Shown here piece after piece: positions 8,911-17,952 of a stretch of DNA of 48,855 nt (the first letter of the stretch is position 1; each line of letters starts with the position of its first letter). The notes below the pieces were generated by a model. It ran no database searches and was not told the origin of the DNA. It saw only the letters and a program-made list of their open reading frames with translations. Source of the DNA: Henriciella sp. Its GTDB lineage: Bacteria > Pseudomonadota > Alphaproteobacteria > Caulobacterales > Hyphomonadaceae. Where the stretch lies: NCBI GenBank assembly GCA_002733705.1, contig NVWP01000039.1, positions 1-48,855 of the forward strand, written 5' to 3'. The position numbers and the translations under genes are program-made.

Positions 8911-11117
8911 GCACTGCTGGCGACATCACCCCAGGCTGCCCGAGCGGCCTTTCTCCGGCAGAGGAGAGCGGCGTCGGCGATATCAGCGCCTTTGTCCGCC
9001 GGTCTGCTGAGGGCAACGCGCTCCAGCTGACGGTGCGCGGCGCGAAATGCGCAGGCTGCCTCTCCAAGATCGAGAAGTCTGTCCAGGCCCTGCCGGGCGT
9101 GACGCAGGCGCGTCTCAACCTATCCAATGGCCGGTTCGATGTGCGCTGGCGCGGAACACTCGACGCCAACCGGATCGCGGAAACCGTGTCGGGGCTTGGC
9201 TATGGCGTTGCCCCCTTTTCGCCCGATGCGGCAGACAGCGCTGCCAAGAGTGAAGAACGAAAGCTCCTCATTGCGATGGCTGTGGCAGCCTTCGCGGCGG
9301 CAAATGTGATGCTGCTGTCTGTCTCTGTCTGGTCCGGACATGGCGAGATGGGTGAGACAACGCGCCGGGTCATGCATGCCATATCCGGGGCCATCGCCCT
9401 GCCGGCGGCCCTTTTCTCCGGCCGTATCTTCTTCCAGTCGGCCTGGTCGGTCCTGCGCCGGGGCCATGCCAATATGGATGTTCCCATTTCGCTGGCGGTG
9501 CTGCTCGCGCTGGGTGTCAGCGTGGCAGAGACGATCCGGGGCGGCGAACACGCCTATTTCGACGCTGCGGTGATGCTGCTTTTCTTCCTGCTGATCGGCC
9601 GGTTCCTCGATGCCCGTCTGCGGCGCCGGACCCATGCTGCGGCCCATGACCTGGCCGCCCTGCAGGCGCGCACCGTGACCCGTGTTGAGGGCGCAGGCGC
9701 GCGGTCTGTGCGCGCCGATGAGATTGTGCCCGGCGATATTGTCCTCGTCGCGCCGGGCGAACGCCTCGTCGTGGATGTCGATGTCATCGACGGCATCAGT
9801 GAGGCCGATGAGAGCCTTGTCAGCGGCGAGAGCCTGCCGCGCGCGATTGCGCCGGGGGCGCGGCTTTTCGCCGGTTCGATCAACCTCACCCAGCCTCTTC
9901 GCGGGCGGGCCATCGCGGCCGCCAGCGATTCCCTGCTGGCCGACATCGCACGCATGCTGGAGGCGGGCGAGCAGCGCCGTTCCAAGTATCGCCGCATCGC
10001 GGACAAGGCTGTCTCGCTCTATATTCCGCTGGTTCATACGACGGCTGCGCTGACCCTGCTTGGCTGGCTTCTGGCCGGGGCAGGGGTGCGCGATGCGCTG
10101 ATGATCGCGGTCTCCACGCTGATCATCACCTGTCCTTGCGCGCTGGCGCTGGCTGCGCCTGTCGTTCAGGTCGTCGCCGCCGGGCGCCTGTTCCGCAAGG
10201 GCGTCTTCCTGCGTTCGGGCGACGCGCTCGAACGGATTGCGGAATGCGATCATATCGTTTTCGACAAGACTGGCACATTGACCCTTGGCGAGCCGGAGCT
10301 GATCCGGGTTGAAGGCGATGAGGCCCTTGTCCAGCGGGCAGCACGTCTTGCACGGGCTTCGCGCCACCCACTGTCACGCGCCGTGGTGTCGGCGGCCGGT
10401 GCCGGTCAGGTCGCGCCGCACGTCAAGGAACATCCGGGCCTTGGGCTCGAAGCCGAGATTGACGGTGTGCCCTGCCGGCTGGGGTCTGCCGAGTGGACAG
10501 GCGCCGCGCCCGCCGCCGGAACGACCCAGCTACAGCTCTGGTATAGCGAAGGCGATCATCCCGCTCATCCCTTCATGTTCGAGGATGCGCTTCGCCCCGG
10601 CGCGGGCGATGTGGTTGAAGAGCTGCGGGCCAGGGGGATCTCGGTGGAGATCCTTTCCGGCGACCGGGAAGACGCTGTGGCGTCCATCGCGAGCGCCCTG
10701 TCCGTCAGCGACTGGAAGGCGGGGGCGAGCCCGGCCGACAAGGTGGCGCGTCTGGAAGCATTGCGCGCCGAAGGCCGCAAGGTGCTGATGATCGGCGATG
10801 GCCTCAATGATGCAGCCTCGCTGTCGCTCGCACATGCCTCGCTGGCGCCGGGCGGTGCCATGGATGTGAGCCAGTCGGCCAGCGACGGCGTCTATACCGG
10901 GACAGGTCTCGGAGCGATCCTGACAATGATCGAGGCGGCTGGCCTCGCGCGCCGCCGCATGGTGGAGAACTTTTCTCTGGCGGCCGTCTATAATATGATT
11001 GCGGTTCCGATTGCGGTGGCAGGGTTTGCCACGCCTCTGGTGGCGGCGATCGCCATGTCCGGCTCGTCCCTCATCGTGACGCTGAATGCGCTGCGGCCCG
11101 GCTGGAAAAGGAGATAG
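8907..11117 (+). CDS. fixI: Copper-transporting P1B-type ATPase FixI/CcoI
   Basis: 736 aa from the GTG at 8907 that overlaps the fixH stop. An opening further upstream exists but would lie inside fixH. The N-terminal heavy-metal domain carries GAKCAGC (C48, C51). Eight membrane helices are expected, with the transport motif C409-P-C411 (ITCPCALALAAP). Phosphorylation site D453 (DKTGTLT), a nucleotide-binding HP motif (SRHPLSRAV) and GDGLNDAAS complete a CopA2-type pump. These pumps export Cu(I) to the periplasm to metallate the CuB centre of cbb3 oxidase rather than for copper resistance. The cluster context supports that assignment. Confidence 0.96.
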   Translation: MSTAGDITPGCPSGLSPAEESGVGDISAFVRRSAEGNALQLTVRGAKCAGCLSKIEKSVQALPGVTQARLNLSNGRFDVRWRGTLDANRIAETVSGLGYGVAPFSPDAADSAAKSEERKLLIAMAVAAFAAANVMLLSVSVWSGHGEMGETTRRVMHAISGAIALPAALFSGRIFFQSAWSVLRRGHANMDVPISLAVLLALGVSVAETIRGGEHAYFDAAVMLLFFLLIGRFLDARLRRRTHAAAHDLAALQARTVTRVEGAGARSVRADEIVPGDIVLVAPGERLVVDVDVIDGISEADESLVSGESLPRAIAPGARLFAGSINLTQPLRGRAIAAASDSLLADIARMLEAGEQRRSKYRRIADKAVSLYIPLVHTTAALTLLGWLLAGAGVRDALMIAVSTLIITCPCALALAAPVVQVVAAGRLFRKGVFLRSGDALERIAECDHIVFDKTGTLTLGEPELIRVEGDEALVQRAARLARASRHPLSRAVVSAAGAGQVAPHVKEHPGLGLEAEIDGVPCRLGSAEWTGAAPAAGTTQLQLWYSEGDHPAHPFMFEDALRPGAGDVVEELRARGISVEILSGDREDAVASIASALSVSDWKAGASPADKVARLEALRAEGRKVLMIGDGLNDAASLSLAHASLAPGGAMDVSQSASDGVYTGTGLGAILTMIEAAGLARRRMVENFSLAAVYNMIAVPIAVAGFATPLVAAIAMSGSSLIVTLNALRPGWKRR

Positions 11118-11120
11118 ACG

Positions 11121-11285
11121 ATGGAAATGCTGGTCTTCCTCATTCCTGTCGCGCTCTTGCTGGGTCTGACAGGGCTTTTGAGTTTCATCTGGGCCGTGCG
11201 GGCTGGTCAGTTCGATGACCCGGACGGAGCGGCTGCCCGTATCCTGATCGATGAAGACCGCCCGGCCGACGAGCCGGATAAGTAG
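11121..11285 (+). CDS. ccoS: Cbb3-type oxidase assembly protein CcoS
   Basis: 54 aa. ATG at 11121, 3 nt after the fixI stop, with AAAAGGAGAT upstream. It opens with MEMLVFLIPVALLLG, a single membrane helix, followed by the hallmark FIWAVRAGQFDDPDGAA of the CcoS family and an acidic tail. CcoS is needed for insertion of haem b, b3 and CuB into CcoN. Last gene of the ccoGHIS group. Confidence 0.95.
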   Translation: MEMLVFLIPVALLLGLTGLLSFIWAVRAGQFDDPDGAAARILIDEDRPADEPDK

Positions 11286-11357
11286 GTCTACTTAAAGACC
11301 GGGCATGCCGGCCCGCGATAGTTTCTGCCAGACCCTTTGATGCAGGAGATGGCAGGC

Positions 11358-12704
11358 ATGAGAGACGACTGGATCCAGTTCGCTGGCGCGCAGGTGCCCC
11401 GTTATACGAGCTATCCGACGGCGGTCGACTTCAATGAAAGCATCAATGAGGGGACGGTCAAAGACTGGCTGTCCGGCATTCCTGCGGGCGAAGCGCTGTC
11501 GGTCTATGTCCATATCCCGTTTTGTCGCAAACTCTGCTGGTATTGCGGCTGCGCGACGTCCGTACCGAACGGTTATGACCGCATTGCATCCTATTTCGAC
11601 GTCCTGCTCAAGGAAGTCGACCTCTGGGCAGATGAGATCGGTGAGGGCGTGGTTCGCAACCTTCATTTTGGCGGGGGCACCCCCAATGCCCTCTCGCCCG
11701 ACGATTTTCGGCGGCTGACATCGCACATAAGGGCGCGTTTGCCGGTTGCCGACGATGTGGAGTTTTCTGTCGAACTCGATCCGCGCGTGCTGTCCGACGG
11801 CATGGTCGAGGCGATGGCCGATAGCGGTGTGACGCGGGCCAGCCTGGGCATCCAGACGCTCAGCCTGCCTGTGCAAAAGGCGATAAACCGGATCCAGCCG
11901 CGCGCTGTCATTACGCGTCATATCGCGTCCCTTCGCCGGGCCGGAATCAAGGCGCTGAACGCGGATCTGATGTACGGGCTGCCCTGTCAGCATGTCGAGG
12001 ATATTGAAGAGGCTGCGCGCTATTGCGCGGAGACCGGTATCAACCGCGTGTCGGTCTTCGGCTATGCGCATGTGCCGTGGTTTGCCAAGCACCAGCGCGC
12101 CATCTCCGAGAATGACCTGCCGGGCCTCGCCGAGCGGATGCGCCAGGCCGAGGCGGCCGCCCGCATTTTCGAGGCGGCGGGCTATGCCGATATCGGTTTC
12201 GACCATTACGCGCTGCCGGATGACGGCCTTGCCGTGGCGGCCCGGGACGGGCGGCTGCATCGCAATTTTCAAGGCTATACGGACGATCCGAGCCGCTATC
12301 TCATCGGGATTGGCCAGACCGCGATTTCTGCTTTCCCCAAGGGCTATGCGCAGGGGGAGAAAGGGCTCATCGAATGGCGCAACGCGGTGCTCGATGGCAA
12401 GCTGCCCATCGCGCGGGGGATCGAACGCACCGGCAAGGACGAGATGCGCGCCTATGCCATCGAACGCCTTCTGTGTGAGCTGAAAGTCGATCTTGGCGAG
12501 GTCCTGCAGCGCTTTGGGTATGACCGGCATGAATTCGATGCGGCGTTGGCCCGCCTGCGCCAGCTGGAAGAGCATGACCTTTGCAAGGTCGATGGGCTGA
12601 AGGTCAGCGTGCCTGCCACTGCGCGTCTCCTGATCCGCAACGTGGCCGCCGCGCTCGACCCGCGTCTTGTGGAGGCGGCCAAGCGCCACGCCATTGCGGG
12701 TTAG
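11358..12704 (+). CDS. hemN: Oxygen-independent coproporphyrinogen III dehydrogenase HemN
   Basis: 448 aa. The ATG at 11358 was chosen because AGGAG lies 9 nt upstream and the resulting N-terminus (MRDDWIQFAG...VPRYTSYPTAV) matches HemN; two ATGs slightly upstream are possible. A radical-SAM enzyme: the iron-sulfur motif is C56xxxC60xxC63 (PFCRKLCWYCGC), followed by the SAM-binding HFGGGTP loop. It converts coproporphyrinogen III to protoporphyrinogen IX without O2, keeping haem synthesis going when oxygen is scarce, which suits the preceding cbb3 cluster. It lies 72 nt after ccoS. No FixK/FNR box was recognised in that gap. Confidence 0.95.
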   Translation: MRDDWIQFAGAQVPRYTSYPTAVDFNESINEGTVKDWLSGIPAGEALSVYVHIPFCRKLCWYCGCATSVPNGYDRIASYFDVLLKEVDLWADEIGEGVVRNLHFGGGTPNALSPDDFRRLTSHIRARLPVADDVEFSVELDPRVLSDGMVEAMADSGVTRASLGIQTLSLPVQKAINRIQPRAVITRHIASLRRAGIKALNADLMYGLPCQHVEDIEEAARYCAETGINRVSVFGYAHVPWFAKHQRAISENDLPGLAERMRQAEAAARIFEAAGYADIGFDHYALPDDGLAVAARDGRLHRNFQGYTDDPSRYLIGIGQTAISAFPKGYAQGEKGLIEWRNAVLDGKLPIARGIERTGKDEMRAYAIERLLCELKVDLGEVLQRFGYDRHEFDAALARLRQLEEHDLCKVDGLKVSVPATARLLIRNVAAALDPRLVEAAKRHAIAG

Positions 12705-12734
12705 GCGCGGAGGTTTCGAACAGGAAGAGGGACG

Positions 12735-13901
12735 CTAGGGGCAGCCAATCGTGCGGGCGAGGCTGTTGCGGTGAATCTCGCTTGTCCCTGAATAGATGGT
12801 CGCCGCGCGAGTGAAGAAGTATTTTGCGAGAGCCTTCTCATCATGCGGGGCAGCGTCGAGACCGACTTCGGTAATCGCCTGGTGAAGCTCGCTCGCGCGG
12901 AGCTTCATCATGGACGACCGGGCCGCATCGTTTAAGTGATCGCAGGGTTTTGAAAGGCGCGCCTCAAGCGCCTCGAAGCCGGTGATTTCTGCATCCAGCA
13001 GGTCCAGTCTTTGCTTCAGGGCGGGCTCACCTGGGGCCGCTTTCACATAGCGTGCGGCGGCGCGCCAGGCCTGCCGGAGCGTGCCTGTCGTGGTGTTGTT
13101 GGAGCGGGCAATCTTCATCAGCACCCGCGCAATGCGCCAGCCATCGCCTGCCTTCCCAACCGACGCGCCGGCTGGGACTTTCACCTTGTCGAAATGAACT
13201 TCGCAGATCTCTTCCGAGCCATCGATACAGCGTATGGGGCGGACCTCGATCCCGGGCAGAGACATGTCGACCAGCAGGAAGACAAGACCATCACGCCCGA
13301 CAGACCCGGCTTCGGACCGGGCCAGCATATACATATGGGTCGCGTACTCAGCGAAGCTGGTCCAGAGCTTTGTGCCATTGAGAAGGAAGTGATCGCCTTG
13401 AGGATCTGCCTTCATGGATAGGGCGGGAAGATCGGATCCGGCGCCAGCTTCAGAAAAACCCTGACACCACTCATGTTCGCCGGACAAGATAGCTGGGAGG
13501 TAGCAGGCTTTCTGTTCGGGCGTGCCTTCCTGCATCAGGAGGGGGCCGATTGTGCGGATACCAGAGGACATGATGAGGGGCGCGTCGTTCTCGGCGCAGC
13601 GCTGTTCGAAATAGAGCCGTTCGGCCGTTGTCCATCCCGCGCCGCCATGCGCCTTTGGCCAGCTGGGCGCGAGCCATCCCCTGTCGAGCAGTTTCCGGCG
13701 CCATGCTTCGCAGGCCCATGCGGGAGATTTGAGACCTGTCGTCGCCCGGCCGGCCGCGCGCAGGTCTTCGGTAAGGTCTTCTGCGAGGAAGCGGTCCACC
13801 GTGCGCGAAAATTGCGGGGAGACAGCGGTCTTCTGCGTTTCGGCAGGCGTGTCGAACGCTGTGGAAAACGATCCGTCCATGTCTTTTTCGTCCGATCTCA
13901 T
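12735..13901 (-). CDS. Acyl-CoA dehydrogenase family protein
   Basis: 388 aa from the ATG at 13901; an alternative ATG at 13880 gives 381 aa, and neither has a strong ribosome site. A longer in-frame opening runs back into cobU on the other strand and is not credible. FAD flavoprotein with the N-terminal helical domain, the middle beta domain (WCQGFSEAGAGSDLPAL, NGTKLWTSFAEYATHMYML) and the C-terminal helical domain ending IYSGTSEIHRNSLARTIG. At the place where short- and medium-chain enzymes have the catalytic glutamate (Y-E-G-T) this protein has serine, so the base must come from elsewhere or the role differs. Substrate unknown. It is divergent from cobU and convergent with hemN (30-nt gap). 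Confidence 0.88.
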   Translation of the reverse strand: MRSDEKDMDGSFSTAFDTPAETQKTAVSPQFSRTVDRFLAEDLTEDLRAAGRATTGLKSPAWACEAWRRKLLDRGWLAPSWPKAHGGAGWTTAERLYFEQRCAENDAPLIMSSGIRTIGPLLMQEGTPEQKACYLPAILSGEHEWCQGFSEAGAGSDLPALSMKADPQGDHFLLNGTKLWTSFAEYATHMYMLARSEAGSVGRDGLVFLLVDMSLPGIEVRPIRCIDGSEEICEVHFDKVKVPAGASVGKAGDGWRIARVLMKIARSNNTTTGTLRQAWRAAARYVKAAPGEPALKQRLDLLDAEITGFEALEARLSKPCDHLNDAARSSMMKLRASELHQAITEVGLDAAPHDEKALAKYFFTRAATIYSGTSEIHRNSLARTIGCP

Positions 13902-13986
13902 GTCTACCGGACAGCGTGCCTTTGGGGCCGAGGCCGGCAAATGCGGGAATCTACCTAGCCTGAGGGCAAGCCGTGAGAGACGTTGG

Positions 13987-14021
13987 GCGCCCCGGATGGA
14001 CCGCAGCAAGGCGCCGGGGTA
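13987..14021 (+). other. Possible hairpin in the cobU leader
   Basis: Just upstream of the cobU ATG, a GCGCCCCGG arm faces CGCCGGGGT about 20 nt later, giving a 6-7 bp GC stem. The 130-nt region between the divergent acyl-CoA dehydrogenase and cobU genes has no B12-box sequence, so I do not call a cobalamin riboswitch here. It may be only a GC-rich accident. Confidence 0.2.
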
Positions 14022-14030
14022 TCCAGCGGT

Positions 14031-14537
14031 ATGGCAACGACATTTCTTCTTGGCGGGGCGCGGTCGGGCAAGAGCCGCCGGGCGCAGAAACTGGCCGAAC
14101 AGGCCGCTTCGAAGCGCCTTTATATCGCGACGGCTGAGCCTCTGGATGAGGAGATGAGCCGCCGGATCGCGCGGCATCAGGCGGACCGTGGAGACGGGTG
14201 GCGCACCGTTGAGGCGGCGCTTGATCTTGTGCCGGCCATAGAGGCCGGGGCTGAAGACGAGGCCGTGGTGGTCGACTGCCTGACGCTGTGGTTGTCCAAC
14301 CTCATGCATCATGGGCGGACACTGGAAAGCGAGACAGGCCGCCTGTGCGACGCGCTATCGAGCGTGGAGCTGCCCGTCTTTCTCGTTTCAAATGAAATTG
14401 GACTCGGTCTGGTGCCCGAGACGCCGCTCGGGCGCGATTTCCGCGATGCGCAGGGACGTCTGAACCAGAGAGTGGCTGAGGTCTGCGATGTCGTGGAATT
14501 TGTCGCGGCGGGTCTGCCTCTACGGCTCAAGGGTTGA
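14031..14537 (+). CDS. cobU: Adenosylcobinamide kinase / adenosylcobinamide-phosphate guanylyltransferase CobU (CobP)
   Basis: 168 aa from the ATG at 14031. The P-loop is GGARSGKS (8-15), with H49 (RRIARHQADRG) in the position of the guanylylated histidine and VVVDCLTLWLSNL typical of CobU. It phosphorylates adenosylcobinamide and transfers GMP to make AdoCbi-GDP, the acceptor used by CobS. It is on the opposite strand from the rest of the B12 genes and its 3' end overlaps the 3' end of cobC by 18 nt (tail to tail), so antisense effects between the transcripts are possible. Confidence 0.95.
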   Translation: MATTFLLGGARSGKSRRAQKLAEQAASKRLYIATAEPLDEEMSRRIARHQADRGDGWRTVEAALDLVPAIEAGAEDEAVVVDCLTLWLSNLMHHGRTLESETGRLCDALSSVELPVFLVSNEIGLGLVPETPLGRDFRDAQGRLNQRVAEVCDVVEFVAAGLPLRLKG

Positions 14538-15521
14538 GAGGGCTGTGGCAAGGCGGTCTTCGGCAGTCGGAGTGGGTGGCAGGCCGATGCGGATGAGACG
14601 CTCGCTCCAGCCAAACCGCCTGACATACACGCCCTGTCTGGCAAGGGCTTCCCAGAGTTTTGTTGCGTCGCTTGTTTCGACTAGGCGGAAAAGGTCGGTG
14701 CCCCCGGCGATGGTCAGCCCGTTGCCGGAAAGAATGGCGTCTAGACGGCGACGCGCTTCTGCGAGCCGGCTGCGCGTTTCGGTCTGCCATTCTGCGTCCT
14801 GATAGGCGCGCGCCCCGATTTCGAGAGCCGGGCCAGCCAGTGGCCAGACACCCAAAAGCGACCGCAATCGCGAGCTTATGTCCTGCGGCGCCCAGAGCGC
14901 ACCGAGCCGCAGGCCCGCGAGGCCGAAAAACTTCCCGAAGGAGCGGAGGAGGATCAGTCCGGCGGCGCCGCCATGGGGGGTGAGGCTAAGGGCGGGATCG
15001 AGGTCGGCATATGCTTCGTCGACAATGAGCCAGCCGCCGCGCCGGGCGAGCTTTGCAGCGGCCGTGAGCAGGGCAGATGGTTCAAAGCGCTGCCCGTCGG
15101 GATTGTTCGGGTTGCAGACGACGACGGCATCAACCTCATCGGCAAGCTGCAGGGGATGGGGTGAAAGGATAGTCTCAGCGCCTGCGGCCTGCCATGTCGC
15201 GGCATGGTCTCCATAGCTGGGGGAAAGGATTGCGACGCGCCTCGGTGAGATGAGGCTGGGCAGCAAGCGGATCAGCAGCTCACTGCCGGGCGCCAGGGTG
15301 AGAGATCCGGCGGGCGCGGAGAGGTTTGCCGCCATGGCTTGCCTGCATGCCTCATAGGCGTTGTGTGTCGGCAGATGCTGGAAAGCCCCCGCCGCGACCT
15401 CGCCAACCGGATAGGGCCAGGGGTTTATGCCGGTAGAGAGGTCTATCCAGGGCAGGGGCGCCTCTGGGAAAGCCGCCTTCATCCGGTCGAGCGCGCCGCC
15501 ATGAACCAGGTCGTGTCTCAT
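14520..15521 (-). CDS. cobC: L-threonine-O-3-phosphate decarboxylase CobC (PLP-dependent aminotransferase fold)
   Basis: 333 aa fold-type I PLP enzyme. The N-terminus (HGGALDRMKAAFP...WIDLSTGINPWPYP) is the family signature; CNPNNPDG, VDEAYADLD (D168) and the Schiff-base lysine K197 in SFGKFFGLAGLRLG are present. It makes (R)-1-amino-2-propanol phosphate, the linker attached to cobyric acid by CobD/CbiB. Named cobC in Pseudomonas nomenclature, cobD in Salmonella. Its start forms an ATGA overlap with the stop of cobD upstream. Last gene of the riboswitch-led operon. Confidence 0.93.
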   Translation of the reverse strand: MRHDLVHGGALDRMKAAFPEAPLPWIDLSTGINPWPYPVGEVAAGAFQHLPTHNAYEACRQAMAANLSAPAGSLTLAPGSELLIRLLPSLISPRRVAILSPSYGDHAATWQAAGAETILSPHPLQLADEVDAVVVCNPNNPDGQRFEPSALLTAAAKLARRGGWLIVDEAYADLDPALSLTPHGGAAGLILLRSFGKFFGLAGLRLGALWAPQDISSRLRSLLGVWPLAGPALEIGARAYQDAEWQTETRSRLAEARRRLDAILSGNGLTIAGGTDLFRLVETSDATKLWEALARQGVYVRRFGWSERLIRIGLPPTPTAEDRLATALSTLEP

Positions 15522-16468
15522 ATTGTGGCTTGTAGCAGGGCAAGGCTGGCGAGGAGAAGCCCGGCACCGAACAGCGCCCGGACATAGAGACGGAGGGCCC
15601 GTGAGACTGTGTTGCCATCCGGGTCGCGGGCGGCCCCGTTAAGCCAGGGCTCCTCGCTTGTCCTGTCGCCATAGATACGCGGACCTGAAAGGCGCACGCC
15701 GAGTGCGCCTGCCATCGCTGCTTCGGGCCAGCCGGCATTGGGGGATCTGTGCTTTCGCGCCTCGCGCAGCATGACGTTCAGGGCAGCAGGTCTCCTGGAG
15801 GCGAGACCAATGACGAGCCCTGTGAGGCGGGCAGGGATGAGGTTTGCGAGATCGTCCAGCCGGGCGGCGAAACCGCCAAAGGCTTCGTAGCGGCTGTTGC
15901 GGTGTCCGATGACGGAGTCGAGCGTGTTGATGGCCTTGTAGGCGGAAAGGCCTGGCAGGCCGAGCAGCGCGCCCCAGAAGAGGGGCGCGATCACACCATC
16001 GGAGGCGTTTTCAGCAAGGCTTTCAATGGAGGCTCTCGCCACCCCGGCCTCATCCAGTTGCGCCGGGTCGCGCCCGACAATGAGCGAGACGGCCTTTCTC
16101 GCACCCGGCAGGTCACCGGCGATGAGGGGCGCGGTCACGTTGGCGACATGCTGGTAGAGGCTGCGGGAGGCCAGCAGACTGGACGCGATAAACGCTTGAA
16201 TAACAAATCCAGCCCAGCTGCCCGCCAGTGCTCTGGCGATCAGAAAGGTGAGGCAGGTTGCCAGCGAAATGGCGAGCAGGCTGGCCCCGGCGCCCAGCAC
16301 ATAGCGCAGCCTGTGAGAGAGGGCAGGCCGGTTGAGCCGGGTCTCAAGAAAAGCGATCAGAGCGCCGAACCAGACGACCGGATGACGGACGAGCCGGTAA
16401 AGCCAGCCCGGCCAGCCGAACGCCGCTTCAATCGCCCAGGCGGCCAGCATGAGCGAGGCAGGTGTCAT
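15518..16468 (-). CDS. cobD: Adenosylcobinamide-phosphate synthase CobD/CbiB
   Basis: 316 aa integral membrane protein with several hydrophobic helices. Family motifs seen: HPVVWFGALIAFLE, IVGRDPAQLDEAGVARASIESLAENASDGVIAPLFW, and YKAINTLDSVIGHRNSRYEAFG. It joins the aminopropanol arm to adenosylcobyric acid. Its ATG overlaps the cobQ stop (TGATG) and its stop overlaps the cobC start (ATGA), so all three are translationally coupled. Confidence 0.95.
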   Translation of the reverse strand: MTPASLMLAAWAIEAAFGWPGWLYRLVRHPVVWFGALIAFLETRLNRPALSHRLRYVLGAGASLLAISLATCLTFLIARALAGSWAGFVIQAFIASSLLASRSLYQHVANVTAPLIAGDLPGARKAVSLIVGRDPAQLDEAGVARASIESLAENASDGVIAPLFWGALLGLPGLSAYKAINTLDSVIGHRNSRYEAFGGFAARLDDLANLIPARLTGLVIGLASRRPAALNVMLREARKHRSPNAGWPEAAMAGALGVRLSGPRIYGDRTSEEPWLNGAARDPDGNTVSRALRLYVRALFGAGLLLASLALLQATI

Positions 16469-17952
16469 CAGGTCTGAGGCTGCCAGCCGGGCTGGCGTGC
16501 GGCGGCAAAAAGACGGTCGGTCTCCACGGCCGCTTCAACCCCGTCTGCCAGCGCGTCCAGCGCGTCTTCAACCGATTGTCCGTAATTGAGGGCCGCATCG
16601 CCAGCGCCGCCTATCTCTTCCAGCCAGGCCCGGCGGAAGCTGTCGCTTGAGAAAGCGCCATGAAGATAGGTGCCCTGGATACTGCCGCTTGCGCTTCGTG
16701 CGCCATCATCGACGCCGCCCAGGCGGAACATGGGGCGCTGTGTATCGCGGCCAGTGGTTCTGCCGGTATGGATTTCATAGCCGGAGACCTTCGCCTGGCC
16801 AAGAACGCAATGACCAAGTGTAGGCGCAACCATTTTATTGCCTGTCATTTCGGTCTCCACATCGAGAAGGCTGAGGCCGGGGGCCTCTCCGGGCTCGCCA
16901 TCAACGCCGTCCGGATCTAGGACACGCTTGCCGAGCATCTGGTAGCCGCCACATATCCCGAGCACGCGCCCGCCCGCCCGGGCATGGGCGATAATGTCAT
17001 GGTCCCAGCCCTGCTGCCGCAGGAAGTCGAGGTCGCCCAGCGTCGATTTGGTACCGAACAGGATAATCACATCGGCATCGCGTGGGATCGGCTGTCCGGG
17101 TCTCACCCACTCAAAGGCGACACCGGTTTCCTGTTTCAGGGGGTCGGCATCGTCGAAGTTCGCCATGCGGGAGAGCATCGGAGCGACAATCCTCAGCGTC
17201 CCGCCTGCTGGCCTTGAGGGCCGTTCCAGCGTCACCGCGTCTTCGGCTGGAAGGTGGGCGGTGGCGGTAAGCCATGGGATGACACCGAAACAGGGCCAGC
17301 CTGTCCGTTCTTCGATGGCGTTTACTCCCTCCTCAAACAGGGCCGGGTCGCCGCGGAACTTGTTGATCAGAAAGCCCGTAATCATGGCGGCATCGCTCGG
17401 GTCCAGAACCGTCTTCGTGCCGACCAGACTTGCGATCACGCCGCCTTTGTCGATGTCTCCGATCAGACAGACCGGGACGCCGGCGCGTCTGGCAAATCCC
17501 ATATTTGCAATGTCTCGGGCACGCAGGTTGATTTCCGAAGGGCTGCCTGCGCCCTCCACGATGACAAGATCATGGGCCGCCGTCAGCCGGTCGAAGCTTT
17601 CCATGACCCGGTCCAGCAGCTCACCGCGATGGGTCATATAATGGGCCGCATCCATCGCGCCGACGGCCTTTCCATGCACGACCAGCTGCGCGCGCCGGTC
17701 GGTTTCCGGCTTCAGGAGGACGGGGTTGAAATCAGTGTGCGGTTCCAGCCCGCAGGCCATGGCCTGAAGCGCCTGCGCGCGGCCAATTTCTCCGCCAGAG
17801 GCACAGGCGGCCGCGTTATTTGACATGTTCTGTGGTTTGAAAGGGGCGACGCTCATGCCGCGGCGTCTTGCGAGCCGGCACAGGGCGGCGGTCAGGACGG
17901 ACTTGCCGACATCAGAGCCCGTCCCCTGAAGCATCAATGCCTTTGCCGTCAT
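16468..17952 (-). CDS. cobQ: Cobyric acid synthase CobQ (CbiP)
   Basis: 494 aa. N-terminal ATP-binding domain with GTGSDVGKS near the start (residues 11-19) and the conserved KPQNMSNNAA; C-terminal class I glutamine amidotransferase domain with nucleophile C334 (LGICGGYQMLG) and a histidine in YLHGAF. It amidates positions b, d, e and g of adenosylcobyrinic acid a,c-diamide. Its presence means the cell can work on early corrinoids and not only cobinamide, although no ring-building genes occur in the window. ATGA overlap with btuD upstream. Confidence 0.96.
   Translation of the reverse strand: MTAKALMLQGTGSDVGKSVLTAALCRLARRRGMSVAPFKPQNMSNNAAACASGGEIGRAQALQAMACGLEPHTDFNPVLLKPETDRRAQLVVHGKAVGAMDAAHYMTHRGELLDRVMESFDRLTAAHDLVIVEGAGSPSEINLRARDIANMGFARRAGVPVCLIGDIDKGGVIASLVGTKTVLDPSDAAMITGFLINKFRGDPALFEEGVNAIEERTGWPCFGVIPWLTATAHLPAEDAVTLERPSRPAGGTLRIVAPMLSRMANFDDADPLKQETGVAFEWVRPGQPIPRDADVIILFGTKSTLGDLDFLRQQGWDHDIIAHARAGGRVLGICGGYQMLGKRVLDPDGVDGEPGEAPGLSLLDVETEMTGNKMVAPTLGHCVLGQAKVSGYEIHTGRTTGRDTQRPMFRLGGVDDGARSASGSIQGTYLHGAFSSDSFRRAWLEEIGGAGDAALNYGQSVEDALDALADGVEAAVETDRLFAAARQPGWQPQT

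Noticed and set aside
11286-11357. FNR/FixK box upstream of hemN
   Set aside because: TTTGATGCAGGAGATGG has only one half resembling TTGAT; the other half does not match ATCAA.
13902-14030. Second cobalamin riboswitch upstream of cobU
   Set aside because: A GGGAA-like string and a GC hairpin are present, but there is no B12 box or GCCACTG-type core.
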